DNA from: Marvania coccoides
Lineage: Eukaryota > Chlorophyta > Trebouxiophyceae > Chlorellales > Chlorellaceae
Direction: 5' to 3'
Length of the DNA stretch: 64,000 nt
Assembly: GCA_963854735.1 (NCBI GenBank)
Contig: OY978101.1
Location: forward strand, 1,178,001 to 1,242,000
Position numbers and translations under genes: made by a program
Shown: positions 31,644 through 44,338 of the stretch, piece after piece
How positions within the stretch are numbered: position 1 is the first letter of the stretch
How the letters are laid out: the number at the start of each line of letters is the position of its first letter
Notes under the pieces: model-generated
What the model saw: only the letters and a program-made list of their open reading frames with translations
The model's database searches: none
Told to the model about the DNA's origin: nothing

Positions 31644-32642
31644 ATGCAGCAAATCCAGGCGGCGGTAGCCGTTTTGGCGCTCGTCCTTCTCTTGTTCTTT
31701 CGGACGTCAATCGCATTGCTTGACCTGCCCGCCAGCGTGAATTCCGCCACCCTGCTCTTTGGGTAAATTCTAAAAATATCTAAGCTAATTTTTGAAAGCT
31801 CCAGCAACGCAAGCCACGCCCCCTCTCTCACTCAAAATTGCAGGACTCTCACGCCAAGCGACGCAGCAGCAGCCCCAGGCAGCTGCGCCACCGTCGTCGC
31901 CACCGCAGAGCAAGCTGTTGATGAAAATCCCCACCCATTCCCTCAAAGAATTTTTACCGCCAGGGCTGAGGTGTGCCGACTAGACTCCCTTCAGCGGAAA
32001 GAGTTCAGCCTAGTGTTTGAGACGCGCTACACCTCCAATTCTACGTCCGCCCCCTCCTTGGCGATCTCAGTGGACGTTTCACAGCCAGCCGCAGGCAAAC
32101 CACCCTCCCAGCTGCGGTGGCGCGCCGTTCTGGTGCTCTCTCGAGGCAGCGCTGGCCATCTAGACATCAACCTGCAAACAGCCCACCTAGAAGCCCTAAC
32201 CCAGCGCCAAATGCAGCCCCTAAAATCTAGCAGAATTTTAGAAACCGGCAGCGTCGAAAATCAGACGGCCAGCAGCGTTTTCGACCAGCTTCGACCAAGC
32301 ACCCCTACCTCGTTCTGCGAGCCCCTTCAAAAGCCCCCTGCCTCCCAGTGCACGCCCCTCCTGCTGGCTGCAGCCCTGGCTCTCCTGGTCGGAGTCCTGC
32401 ACGTGCCGTTGCGGCGCAAGCCTGCGCCCTCAAAGAAGGAAACGTGCGACGTTGCGTGCTCCCCCTTTGTTTTCGCTGCTGGTGTTGCTGCTGCTGGGGC
32501 TCTGAAAGGAGGGCCAAAAGGCACGAAGGGCAAGTCCGCGAAGTGGACAAGAGACGAGGAAGGCCGGCTGCAGCGCGAAGGCAAGCAGGGCGGCAGTGAA
32601 GGGCTGCCTGGCAACGCTGAAGCTTCGGAGACTGAGGAGTAA
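31644..32642 (+). CDS. type I membrane glycoprotein of unknown function
   Basis: Exon 1 (31644-31762) and exon 2 (31844-32642) join in phase 2 to 305 residues. The N-terminus (MQQIQAAVAVLALVLLLFFR) is a signal peptide or signal anchor. The next ~190 residues should be lumenal or extracellular, with Asn-Ser-Thr and Asn-Gln-Thr sequons and a few cysteines. A second hydrophobic helix (CTPLLLAAALALLVGVLHV) is followed by a Lys/Gly/Glu-rich tail of about 85 residues (KGGPKGTKGKSAKWTRDEE), expected in the cytosol. The lumenal part has beta-like segments (RWRAVLVLSRGSAGHLDINL) but no family I recognise. A trafficking receptor or translocon-associated protein would have this layout, but that is speculation. 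Confidence 0.6.
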
Positions 32643-33135
32643 GTTTAATTTGTAACTTATTAATAATTGAATTTTGAAAAGAGGGAAAATATATTAGATA
32701 CAGCGGAGCTGAAGGGGCGCGAATTATTTTTGCAGCGTGAGCATTTTATATACTGTAAGAAGCAAAATCACAGCTTCCAAAAATGTAGATACTGAGGGCA
32801 GCGAACAGAAGGGCTGGAAATTCATGTGCTGAGATGCATGTTATGTAGTATAAGAGAGACATCGGGGTTACTTAATACGAGAGAGAAGAGAACAAAATGC
32901 GGGGACACAAAAAGCGACAAAAAATTGTCAAGTAATTATACAAACGCTAGAGGTAGCTAGCTATAGCTGCCAAAGGGGAAATCAATAAATAATCTCACCC
33001 TAGGCACCGATAGGCGTTATTCGTGACCCTTCCTATACTACGAAGAATACAAAACCAACCAACTCAACCCGAAATTTTGATAGAGCGTGAGCGAGCGGAG
33101 GTCAAGAGAGAGAGTGGGAGTTGAGCTCGCGCGCT
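32643..33135. other. intergenic between convergent genes
   Basis: AT-rich 3' flanks; no feature recognised. Confidence 0.5.
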
Positions 33136-34685
<1,550 letters not shown>

Positions 34686-34951
34686 TTATCGCTGATTGAG
34701 ACCCACAAGCCCGCTCTTGGTGATGCCTTATCCAAGAAAATGGTGCTATAATAATGTATTTTTCTGCCTGGTCTGCAACCACGCTGAAAAAACTTTATTT
34801 ATTTCTTCTGGCTCTTCTGAAGACTTGCTTTGCGTCACTCCTGGCAATTCTAAACAAGAAAAATTTTACAATGTTGCAATTTGACGAGTTCCAGGTTGTA
34901 CAGCCAACAATGAACACATAAATACTGAAATATTCAAAAATCTTGATTCAA

Positions 34952-36872
34952 ATGCCCTTGAAACGTGGTCACGGTGTGTCCTCTGGGGCCGAGTTCGGCG
35001 TCGTTGTGGGCATAGGCGTCGCTGTCGCCGGCCTGGGCCTCGCTGCCAGCGCCCTTGGGATGGCAAGCCCTGCCAAGGGTCTCTCTAAAACCAAGGGGCG
35101 GGTGAAGCCAGCCTTGAAGGCCGAAGACGTCAAGTGGGACGCCGATGGACGCATCCTGAACTGGCCGCAGCTCCTCAAGATCATCCAGAACGGGGTAAGC
35201 GCCATTGCTACCCCCTGAAACCACTTTTTTTCCCCACCGCCCCGTTGCCCTTTAAACCCTTCTTTTTCCTCAATGTTCGCAGGGCGTGGTGCCTGGGCTC
35301 CGCGCCCAGATGTGGCCCTTCCTTCTGGGGGTCCACCCTCCCGACTCCACGGCCGCAGAGCGTGCTTTGGAGCTTTGCCGGCTGAAAAATCTTTACACCA
35401 AGCTGGTGCTGGTCTGCGAGGAGTTGGACGCGCAGCTGGAGGCTGCGAAGCGCGCGCAAGAGGAGGCGGCGGCACGGGCCAAAGCGCAGCCCCAGTGGGC
35501 GCGCCTGTCTCCCGAAAAAGCGCCGATGCCGGGAAATCTCGCCTCCTTTGCTGAGGCCCACAGGATCATCGTGATGGACGCGGTGCGCACCGATATGCGC
35601 ATGCGCCCCTCCGACGTAGTCTCCCTGCCCTTCTCCGACCCCGCAAGCGGCTTCTCCACAGCTTCCTCCGCCTCCCACTACTCATCTTGCTATTCTAACG
35701 CAACGCTCACAGTGCTGCCGGTGTCCTCAGGCGAGGGCCTGCCGGAGCTGATGCTGGCGGAGCCCCCGCAGCCTGGTCCTGCTGCAGCGGTGGCTAATGG
35801 GGAGGTTCCGGTGTGGGTGAGCCCTTTGGCGGCGGCAACTCTCGAGGGAACGGCGTCTCACGTTTCTGGGCCCGCCAGGCGCGCCATGATGCGCCTAATC
35901 AACGTGTTGTCGGCGTACGCAGTGCACGACCCCGAGAGCGGCTACTGCCAGGGCATGAGCGACTTGGCAGCGGCGTTTGTGCAGCTTATCGGCGATGACG
36001 CCCTGGCGTTTGCATGCTTCGAGCGGCTGATGCGCGGGGCGCGGCGCAACTTCCGGCACGATGAGACCGGGATCAAGACGCAGCTGGCGAGGGTGTCGCG
36101 GATACTGTGCGACACCGACCCTGCGCTGTACCGCAAGCTGGAAAGTTTGGGGTCAGCTGACTGTACCTTTGTGTATCGCATGGTGAGAGAAGTACCTGCA
36201 CTATTAGGATAAGGGGTTTTATGAAGTTAAACGCATCCTTTTGGGTCCTTACCAGTCTAAATTATTCTAATAGTTTAATTTATACTAATTAATTAATAAT
36301 TGAACCCTTTCTTGTTTCCTTTCTTTTAGGTGCTGGTCATGCTGCGGCGGGAGCTGCCGCTGGGAGAGGCGCTGACGCTGTGGGAGGTGAAATGGGCGCT
36401 GGAGGCTGCAGCAGCGGCAGAAGAGATTGCGGCGGCAGGGCCTTCTTCTGCTGCCACCCCTACAGCCTCTCCTACCTCCTCCCCCTCCGCGCTGGCTGCC
36501 ACAGTCGCCAGCATGGAGGCCGCAACGCGCGTCGCCGTGGCCGCCGCCGCCGCCGCGGCGCCAGAAGGGCAGCAGCAGCACTCTCGCAACAACGCCCAGC
36601 GGCCGGCAGCTGTGGAGCGCAGCAGGAGCGGCAGCAGGCGGGTAAACAGCGTGGCAGCCGCGCCGGCCCCCCCAGACTTTATTTTGCAGTTTGTGGCGGC
36701 GGCGGTGCGGGCGCAGCGCGGCAAAATTTTGGCCGAGTGTCAAAGCTCCGACGACATTTTGCGGATGTTTACGACGGTAAAGATCGACTTTTGGGCGGCT
36801 CTGGCGCAGGCAAGGAAGCAGCACAAGGCATATGCGCAAGGCATGACAGTTTTGGAGCGCTTATACTCTTAA
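34952..36872 (+). CDS. TBC-domain Rab GTPase-activating protein
   Basis: Exons 34952-35194, 35283-36182 and 36330-36872 join in phase 0 to 561 residues. A hydrophobic stretch near the N-terminus (FGVVVGIGVAVAGLGLAASA) could anchor it in a membrane. The TBC domain has the entry motif GVVPGLRAQMWPFLLGVHPP, the arginine finger in IVMDAVRTDMR (Arg183), a long Pro/Ser insertion, and then AYAVHDPESGYCQGMSDLAA with the glutamine finger. These dual-finger proteins speed GTP hydrolysis by Rab GTPases in membrane traffic. Layout is closest to plant and TBC1D15/17-like proteins. The Ala-rich insertion in the last exon separates the final TBC helices (DFILQFVAAAVRAQRGKILA). The ATG was chosen as the first in the frame. 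Confidence 0.9.
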
Positions 36873-37830
36873 ATTTGGTCGAAAAGAATCAGCAAGCATT
36901 ATTTCATTTTCTTTTTTTCTTTAGTTTTTTTCTTTTTAAGTCGTGTAATTCTACGCGGTATTGATTTATTCTGTCTTTGATTTTGTTTTGTTTCTTCATG
37001 TTTTACACCCGACAATTAATCCGAGAAAATTCAAAAGCTATAGGAGGAGTGTTGCCCTTGTACTTGTTTTCCCTATAGATACGGTGATCAGTAATTGCCC
37101 TCATGCGTCATTCTGTTCGAAATTTGTAAGGGGGGGGAAAGCATATTTTTGTATGGTGAGATGTAGCGAGTGATGGGTCGGCCTTTGCGGCCATCTTGCA
37201 GTGCAGAGAAGCGGAAAATGCTGTACTGAAAGGAAAAAAAACAGTCATTTGACAGTGGGGACAGACAAGTGCAAAATAAAATATCGACAGAGCTGGGGTA
37301 AAGAAGCAGACAGAAGTTAGGGAAATTTAAAAAAACAATTGAAAGAGGCGACGGCATGAGCAATGCCGCTGCTTCAAAAAGGCCCTGGAGCGGGGATTGG
37401 ATTATCTATCGCTAGGCCAATCAAATCGCAAGTGAATGCATGGAGAAGAAGGAAGAAAGGGGGGGAACAGTATAAATTCGTATTGAGTGTCAATAGAGCT
37501 CCCAAAGAGGAAAGAAAAATCCGTTGAGAAAACTAACAAACCGCTCTCCACAAAAAGGCTGAGAGTGGCAGGAAAAAAAATTTCGGAAAGGGATATAGAA
37601 AGGTTCGCTCGCTATATATCATCGCTATTTTGGGGGGGGAGGGGCAGAAACGCTTCACCCCGAAACATAATTCATCATTTGTGCTGAAGACCGTTCTTAG
37701 AAAGGAGAGCAATATATGGTTGGTAACAGAAAATCAGGGAAGAAAGCGGCGCCCTTGCAGCGCGCTGTTTCCCCTAAATTCTATTTGAAATTTTCTCGCT
37801 ATCATCAAAATGCCACGGACATCATGCTTT
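36873..37830. other. gene-free stretch of about 1 kb
   Basis: AT-rich with several runs of 7-8 G (near 37130, 37460 and 37630) and A-rich runs. Open frames here are short, low-complexity and lack splice support. 3' flanks of two convergent genes; nothing recognised. Confidence 0.45.
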
Positions 37831-39966
37831 CTATCCCACCACGGTGGCAGCGTAGCCTTGCTCCGCCACCAGCCCGTCCAAGTACCGAAGAACTGCGTCC
37901 CGTCTCTTCGCCATCCCTCTGAGCTCCTCTTCGCTCAGCATGCCGCGAAACTCCGCTGACCTGTATTTTGTTTACACAAAAATTTCAATGTGAGCATCGA
38001 TGAGCACGCGAAATGTGTATTTAAAGAAAACAGAGAAACGGTGGGCAATAAATCAATTACTTACAGCGCCTTGTGGTCCAAGAAGCGGAGCCGCAAGTAG
38101 GTCTGCGCCGCTACGCAGCGTACCGGACCCGTTCTGAAGGCATTTTCGTGGACCATTGACACGTCGGCGTCAGCTCGCAGCGAGGCGGCGTGGTCAATGA
38201 GACAGGGCTGCAGCTGCCCCTTCCAATTGTGGCCAGACTCGTCCCAGGCGCCCCAGCACCAGTGCCGGCCCAGCAGAAAGTGGCCGTGATGGCGGTCGCT
38301 GCGACAGAGAAAACACAAAAGGAAAATTTAACAGACTGTGAAAAACAGCGCTTTTTTACGCACGCTGTATTCTTCGGTGTCGTATGCAGCAGCGAGCTCA
38401 CCTGTTGTGCAGCAGGGTGTCCAGCACTCTGGTGTTTGACAGCAGCACGTCTTTGGGCACTGGCGGGGTGCCCCACTGCGCCTCAGGGAAACAGCGCAGT
38501 TGACGCGCGTCCTCCACAAAGTACATCATTGCGCCCTCGGGGTAGGACCACTCCCGGTCGCCCGTCTTGAAGGAGATGCCGCCGGTGCGGTAAGCGACGG
38601 GGGGCACGTGATCCAGGCCCAGCAGCATGTTGAGGCGGTAGGCCACCCATTCCATGGGTGCGCGGTGCCAACCGTCGGCGTCGCCTTCCACCCTGCGAGA
38701 AGATGTAAAAATGGGTTGAAAGGGGGAAATGTAAGATACATATAAAAACCCAATTGAGACAGGCTAAAAAAAACAGCAATAGAGCTGGGAACGTCAAATT
38801 TGTAGTAATTAAAAGGGAACGTGTTCTAAGAAATCAGAAAAAGAGCCTAAAACTGTGCTGTTTACCTGGGTTTGAAGAGCGCCTTGAGGTCACGCCCCGT
38901 CACTTGATCTCGCAGCCTCACCACGAAGCTCTCGTGACCAAACTGGCTCACCACGGGGTTCTCCTGCGCCTCCACAATCTCCCCGCTCTGCAGCACCGCG
39001 CACAGCTCGTCGTGGCGGCTCTGCTCCGTCGCCGGTCGCACATGAGCGTTCATGGCTTTAGTGCGGCTGAAAAGGTGCTCCACGGCCGAGCTGAGCTGCG
39101 CCTGGGTAGCCAGGGCGCCCAGCTCTTCCGCGCGCAGCAGTCCATGGGCGGCAGCATCGTCTGTGGCGCGTGCTGTAGTCTCCATCGACACCGTCACCGC
39201 CAAGCCTGAAATTTTATGAAAATGCGGGGACAGGTAAGTGAAATGATGAATTTCGCGAGCGAACAGCGTTACTAACAATGGATTAAGAACAAATTACGAA
39301 TTTTGAGTTGCGAAACGGCATTTCGTTTTGAATGGGAGAAGAACGGGAGAGCGCACAAGTGATGATTGATTAGCGTTATTTAAAACCTAAATTACCTGAA
39401 GGGTCTTCGACGACTGAGGTGCGGGTGCAGCACAGCGCTCCAGGGTGCTGCAGCACGCATGCGACGGCGGTGCCTGGGTCTGCCCGTGGCCCAGCCAAGC
39501 TGTCTGGCTGGCGGCCGGCGGAGGCAGGCTCAATCGCTGCGAGGAGGCGTTTGTCGGCCTTTGACAGGTGGGGGCGGTGCTTGATGTTGTGGATGAGGTC
39601 TCCGAGGCCTAGTATCAGCCGATCCATCTCTTCTTGCAGGTCTGCGTTTGCCGACTGAAGGTCAGCGATTATCTGCTGAAACTTTTCCATCTCAGCTTCT
39701 GTTTCGCTGCTGTCCCTGCGGTTGTGACCGTCGTCGCTGTCACTGCCAGCCGACGTCGGAAAGGGTGGCGAAAGAGTGCCATTTGCAGAACTCGAGTGCA
39801 AAATGTTGGCGATATAGGCGCGAAGCTCTTGGTGAGCAATGGGGTCTTGAGTGTGTACTCTAGAAATGCGTGCAGTAATGAGTGGAGAGCGAGTTGATGG
39901 CCTTTTCAATCCCATAGAGGGTTGAAACGCCGAAACCCGATCTGTTGGGATTGCCGCGCGTCTCAT
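37831..39966 (-). CDS. protein with a kinase-like fold (PI3/4-kinase or FAM20-like superfamily)
   Basis: Five exons (39966-39396, 39205-38866, 38692-38402, 38298-38065, 37960-37831) join in frame to 521 residues. The first ~190 residues are disordered plus a coiled coil (MEKFQQIIADLQSANADLQE). The core has VVRLRDQVTGRDLKALFKPR (ATP-binding Lys), the helix HRAPMEWVAYRLNMLLGLDH followed by VPPVAYR, a catalytic-loop-like NSDRHHGHFLLGR spanning a splice join, and CLIDHAASL in place of a DFG-like metal-binding motif. This order (FKP, E-x2-A-x2-L-x2-LLGL-x2-VP, DRHxxN-like, IDH) is that of atypical kinases related to PI3/4-kinases, FAM20 and HipA. Lipid, protein or sugar could be the substrate. I do not know the exact subfamily; confidence in the fold is moderate and in the gene structure high. 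Confidence 0.65.
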
Positions 39967-40592
39967 AGCGACGTTCTCTATTATAAACGTTGACAGAATT
40001 TGTTTAAAACTGTACACGAAGCCGGAATCCCATCCTCTTGGGGCGGCGAAGTTGAAGGGCTGCTTGCGTGGCAGCGTCTTTTCTTTTTGCAGTGCTCATT
40101 TTTTGCTAGGGGTCAGTTGCGCATTTTTTTAGGAGCATGCAGACATGAACTGCGTTTCGGGGGCATCATAAGACCCGCAAGGCTCCATCTTGCAAGGGTT
40201 TAGAGCCGCAGCCTCGTTTTTTCTGAATGTTAACTTTCAGCCGCCACTGCAATAAAATCATCCAAAATCTACGCTCATTCTAACGCAAAATGCTGATTGT
40301 TTATCGCCTATCATGCCATTTATTTCGTTCTCAGTGGCTTGCAGGCCTTGCCGTGGCCATCTTCTCCCCTCCCGCTCCAATACACCGATTTACACAGCAG
40401 CTGCTGCACAGCTCTCTCCGCTGCGAGGCAGTGCAGCGCACTGCAAGCACGCACACAGCAGCCGGCTCAACCCCCTCTTCCCGCTCCTTCCAGACGTCGC
40501 CACTAGATTATTTTTTGTTATTCAAAATGTCGCCCCCCACTATTTTTCTCTCTTTTTTCTTCCCTTCCTTACTTTTTGTTCCCTTCCAACGT
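39967..40592. other. intergenic / 3' region of the MYND gene
   Basis: Promoter side of the kinase-like gene and downstream side of the MYND gene. A possible last minus-strand MYND exon begins after a TGCTTGCAG acceptor near 40450, but it runs only about 16 codons before a stop and does not place the last MYND cysteine at the usual spacing. No other feature. Confidence 0.35.
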
Positions 40593-41017
40593 TTATACCT
40601 TCTTATGGTTGGCCCAGTCCTGCCGCTGGCACCCACTGCCGCAGTAGGGCACGGCTTTGCACGCAGTGCACCGCAGTTTCCGCCGCCCTTCCGGCATTGT
40701 AACGCATATTAAATTGGCGACTTGGGCTGAGAGGAGGGATTCAATGACTCTTTGGGCCGCTGAATCTTGCAAGGCGACCTTCAAGCTTTGAGTTATGGAG
40801 TGCAGGCTTGGCAGGCATCCTTCTCCTGGCGACGCGCGTGACAATTGTTGGAACCCGAGTTATTTCTCCGACAAATGAAGGCCAAATCTCTCTTAGCAAA
40901 ATCATACAGTCCCTTCAACTGGATTGCCGGTGCCCTCTCAAGAAGTGTCGTTATTATATCTGCAGCACGCACGCTTTCGCGCTGATATTTTTGCATTAGA
41001 AATGCCGTTGTTGCCAT
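40593..41017 (-). pseudogene. MYND-type zinc-finger gene with a frame break
   Basis: The minus-strand frame from ATG 41017 (MATTAFLMQKYQRESVRAAD) runs to a stop at about 40793. An overlapping frame one step away carries on to a MYND finger (LRCTACKAVPYCGSGCQRQD followed by WANHKK), which has the expected Cys-Cys, Cys-Cys and His spacing, and then meets a possible donor (AAG|GTATAA) before the last cysteine. Between the two frames there is no normal intron; a GT...AG pair that would fix the frame leaves an intron of only 29 nt. So the gene is either broken, carries an assembly indel near 40790-40850, or is spliced in an unusual way. MYND fingers bind proline-rich partners in regulatory proteins. 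Confidence 0.5.
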
Positions 41018-41194
41018 GTTTTCAGACGAAATTTGTAGAATCTGTCAGCGCTCTCCCTCCCCAGCATATTATGAACGAATTAAATTCATTTTCAAAATGA
41101 TTTTGGCTTTTAAGTCGGTTTTGGCGGCAACAAAACGCTGCTTTGACCATTGAAAAAACCAGCTATTTGCCGCTTACACATGCATTTTGATGCC

Positions 41195-42672
41195 ATGGTA
41201 CGCATAACCATCGACCTGTTGCGCAGTAAGACCGAGCAAGGCGGCGTAGCGCTGCCCTCGCTGCGTGAACTGGCTCTGCATCAGCAAGGGATTGAAAAAA
41301 TAGATGTAATCAACCAGGCGTGCCGGCACTTGACGTGCCTGTATCTTCAGAACAACATTATCGAAAGGATAGAAAATCTATACCGTTTGAAGGTAAACAT
41401 GTTTTAGTGGAGATCAGCGCACGGTCGGCTAATCTACTAATTTTGTTTAAAATCATCTGCAGGAGCTGCAGCACCTCAATCTAGCTATCAACAACATCCA
41501 GGCTGTGGAGGGGCTGAGCAGATGCGAGTCTCTGCGCAAACTGGACCTCACTTTGAATTTCATCCCAGCTGTCGCGCTGCCCACTGTGGCTACGCTGGCG
41601 CCTTGCGAGGACTTGCGGGAGCTCTACCTGCTGGGAAACCCTTGCGCCCAATGGCCAGGCTATCGTGACTACGTCGTGGCGGTGCTGCCCCAGCTTCGCT
41701 CCTTGGTGAGTAATTATTGAATTCGTTTAAAGTGATCATATTAATTAATACGGATACGCAATTTTTATCTGGTAGGATGGGCAAGAAGTGACGGTGGAGG
41801 AGCGGCAGCGCGCCATGCAGCTCCTGCCTGCGCACAAAGCGGCGGTGGAGGAATTGCAGAACAACGACCATGAACCACGGTTCAGCGGACTCAAAAGCAG
41901 CCGCGAAAATGAAGAGGGAGAAGAAAGCAGCTTCCATTGGACTCCAGAAGCTCGGGTGCAGGAGCAAAGGCAAGGAGAAAAAAACATAGAAATACAAATC
42001 CTGTTTCCATTTTCGAATATCTATTTTCACACACCCGCTGTCTTCACGTGCAGAGAAGCCGAGAAAAGAGAGGCGAGGGTGGCCCAATCGCAGAATCCAG
42101 CGAGGCAAGAGGCATCATTAGAGTCTTCCCTCTGGCGGCAGCTTGGCCCGCCACGCGAGGCCCTGCCCGACCTCCCTGACGACTGCCAGCAGCCGATACT
42201 GCAATGTAACGAAGGCGAATGGAAGTTTACGCTGGAAGAAGAAGAGTTGGCGCCAGCTGGCCGCTCTTTCTCCCAGCCGCTGGTGCTCACAGTGCATCTG
42301 GAGCCGCATCTAGACGTGAGAGCGGTGCAGATCGACGTCAGGCCCACATTCATTCGAGTTTTGGCGCGCGGGAGGCTGCTGCAGCTGCGCCTGCCAGTCG
42401 AGGTGCGGGCGGACGAAGCCGCGGCGCAGCGCTCCACGGCGAGCGGCCGTCTGGTGGTCAAAATGCCACTGGACTCGGGGGAGGTGCAGAGGGCGGTGGT
42501 AAAGACACCCATAAACCGCAAAATAGCGAACAAATCTGCAGCATTACCGGAAATTTTAGTTCCTGGGCTGCTGCTGAAGAAGCAGCTGGCGGCGGTTCTG
42601 CTGCAGAGTGCTGCTGTGGCTCCTGCTTTACTAGACGATTCTGACAGCGACGCGCCCCCATTGCGAGCTTAA
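41195..42672 (+). CDS. DNAAF11: cilium assembly factor LRRC6 / DNAAF11 (tilB)
   Basis: Exons 41195-41392, 41463-41705, 41776-41969 and 42054-42672 give 417 residues. The N-terminus [16 protein letters not shown] and then [46 protein letters not shown] and [20 protein letters not shown] follow LRRC6 almost repeat by repeat. A charged linker leads to a CS-like beta domain ([39 protein letters not shown]). LRRC6 acts in the cytosol with chaperones to preassemble outer and inner dynein arms, so its presence implies motile cilia. Between exons 3 and 4 I infer a GC-AG intron of 84 nt (AAAG|GCAAGG...CGTGCAG|AGAAG). It is AT-rich, and because it is a multiple of three and open, the unspliced reading also stays in frame (445 residues). 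Confidence 0.9.
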
Positions 42673-42950
42673 TTTTGATCGTTTTCTAGGGAACTTATTT
42701 ATTAAATCGTTGGTGTGTGTGTTTTGAGAGGGGAGAAATTTGGTACCGATGAAAAAAGAAGAAAGTACAAAAGCATAGCAAACATATCGAAAAGAAACGA
42801 GTCAGAAGTCAAGTCAATAAAAAAACATTACCACCTCCAGTCATTCATTATTGTTCCGCCAGCATTTAGGCAGAGGGGAGGCCAAAAAAAATCTACGACA
42901 GTTCACTGCTATGGTACACACTCAACAAAAAGAAAGCAGACGCCTCCAAA

Positions 42951-43972
42951 TTAGACCAACAGCACGGCGTTGATGCAGCCGTCGCTCTCGGGGTTGTTGG
43001 TCACCTGAAGAGGAAATAAAACAAGATATTTAATTTAAAAACAAAACTCAAGGTCGCCTGTGCGCACACTCCTATACCGCAAAATTCGCTCACCTGCGCG
43101 TACTTTCCCCACACCACCTTTCCTCCGGGCGTCACCAGCCCCAGCTCAGACACGTTCACCTCAATAATGGTCCCTTTAGTCACGACGCCCAGACTAGTGT
43201 ACGCCTGGCCATTGGGGTTCTTTTTCACGCCCAGAATCGCCAGCTGCAGCGTGACCTTGAGCTCGGGGTGGGTGGTGTGTGCCTTGTTCATTCGCAGTCC
43301 CGTGGGGCGGATGAATCGCTCGTACTTGGGGGGCTTGCGGGTGAAACCGGGCGGGACAAACGTGACCTTGGTGACCATGCGCTTCCACTCCTTGCGCTTG
43401 CGCTTTCCGGTCTTGAGGACCTTGAACATCTCGTCCTCGGCCACGGGGCGCACCTTGGGGATGGGCACCTCCCACTTGCCGGCCTTCTCCTTGCGCTTCT
43501 GCTTGATGGTGTTGCTCAGCACCTTGGCGCGCTCGACCTGAGAGACAGAGAAGAGAGGAAGAAACGGAGATTAAAGAGTGCGAAAAGAGAGGGATGAGAG
43601 GAGGAGAAAAAAGAGGTCGAGGCGGGGGGGGTCTTGAGTTTGAGAAAAAATAAAAAGTGCGGGTGAATTTGGAGTGGTTTTGCGCACCTGGTCACGCTCC
43701 AGCAGGTAGGCGGGTACGGCGGAGCCCTTGTTGGCGTCCTCTGCCTTGTGCTTGCGGTCCTTCTGCTCGTGCATCGCAATCGTCTTCCGCATGGTGGCCT
43801 TCTCCTGCGCGCGCTGCTTGGCGAACATCTTGCCCTTGATGCCCAGCGCATTTTGGGCGATGGCTGCGCGCTTCTTCACGGAGCGGGCCTCACGCTTTCG
43901 CGTTCGCTCCTCGTGGTCCATCCGCCGGCCATACCGCTTGCGGTGCAGCTCCATATGCTCGTTCTGAGGCAT
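42951..43972 (-). CDS. NSA2: ribosome biogenesis protein NSA2
   Basis: Exons 43972-43688, 43537-43094 and 43004-42951 join in phase 0 to exactly 260 residues, the family length. It reads [20 protein letters not shown] at the start, then [59 protein letters not shown] and ends [15 protein letters not shown], all very highly conserved from yeast to human. The protein is an eS8-like GTPase-associated factor of pre-60S particles, needed for late 27S pre-rRNA processing in the nucleolus. It is divergent from the DUF493 gene, with about 370 bp between starts as a shared promoter region. Confidence 0.97.
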
Positions 43973-44338
43973 GATGACGTTTCTTTTGATTCAAATCCCG
44001 ACAGAAGGGGTGATTTAAAAGAACTGCCTCAAAAAATCAAAAGCCGCCAAAGATTAAACACACGCGAGGGGGCGTCTCGCAGTGTTCCTTCACGTGTGGG
44101 TAGTTGGTTAATTTAAATAAAAAATTTATTGCGTAGAAAAGCGGTGCAGGCTGCAATAATGGCGGCGCAAGCTCTTTCAAAGAAAAGGTTTCTTCTCCAA
44201 AATCGTCTTTATGTCGACAACTCCAACATCGCGTTTTACTTTTCAAATATTGTACTAATTACAACCTCTGGCGTGTTGAGAATACGTGTGTTCTCTCAGA
44301 ATCTCTACTTTTACACAAATTTTCCATTCGAATTTTCA

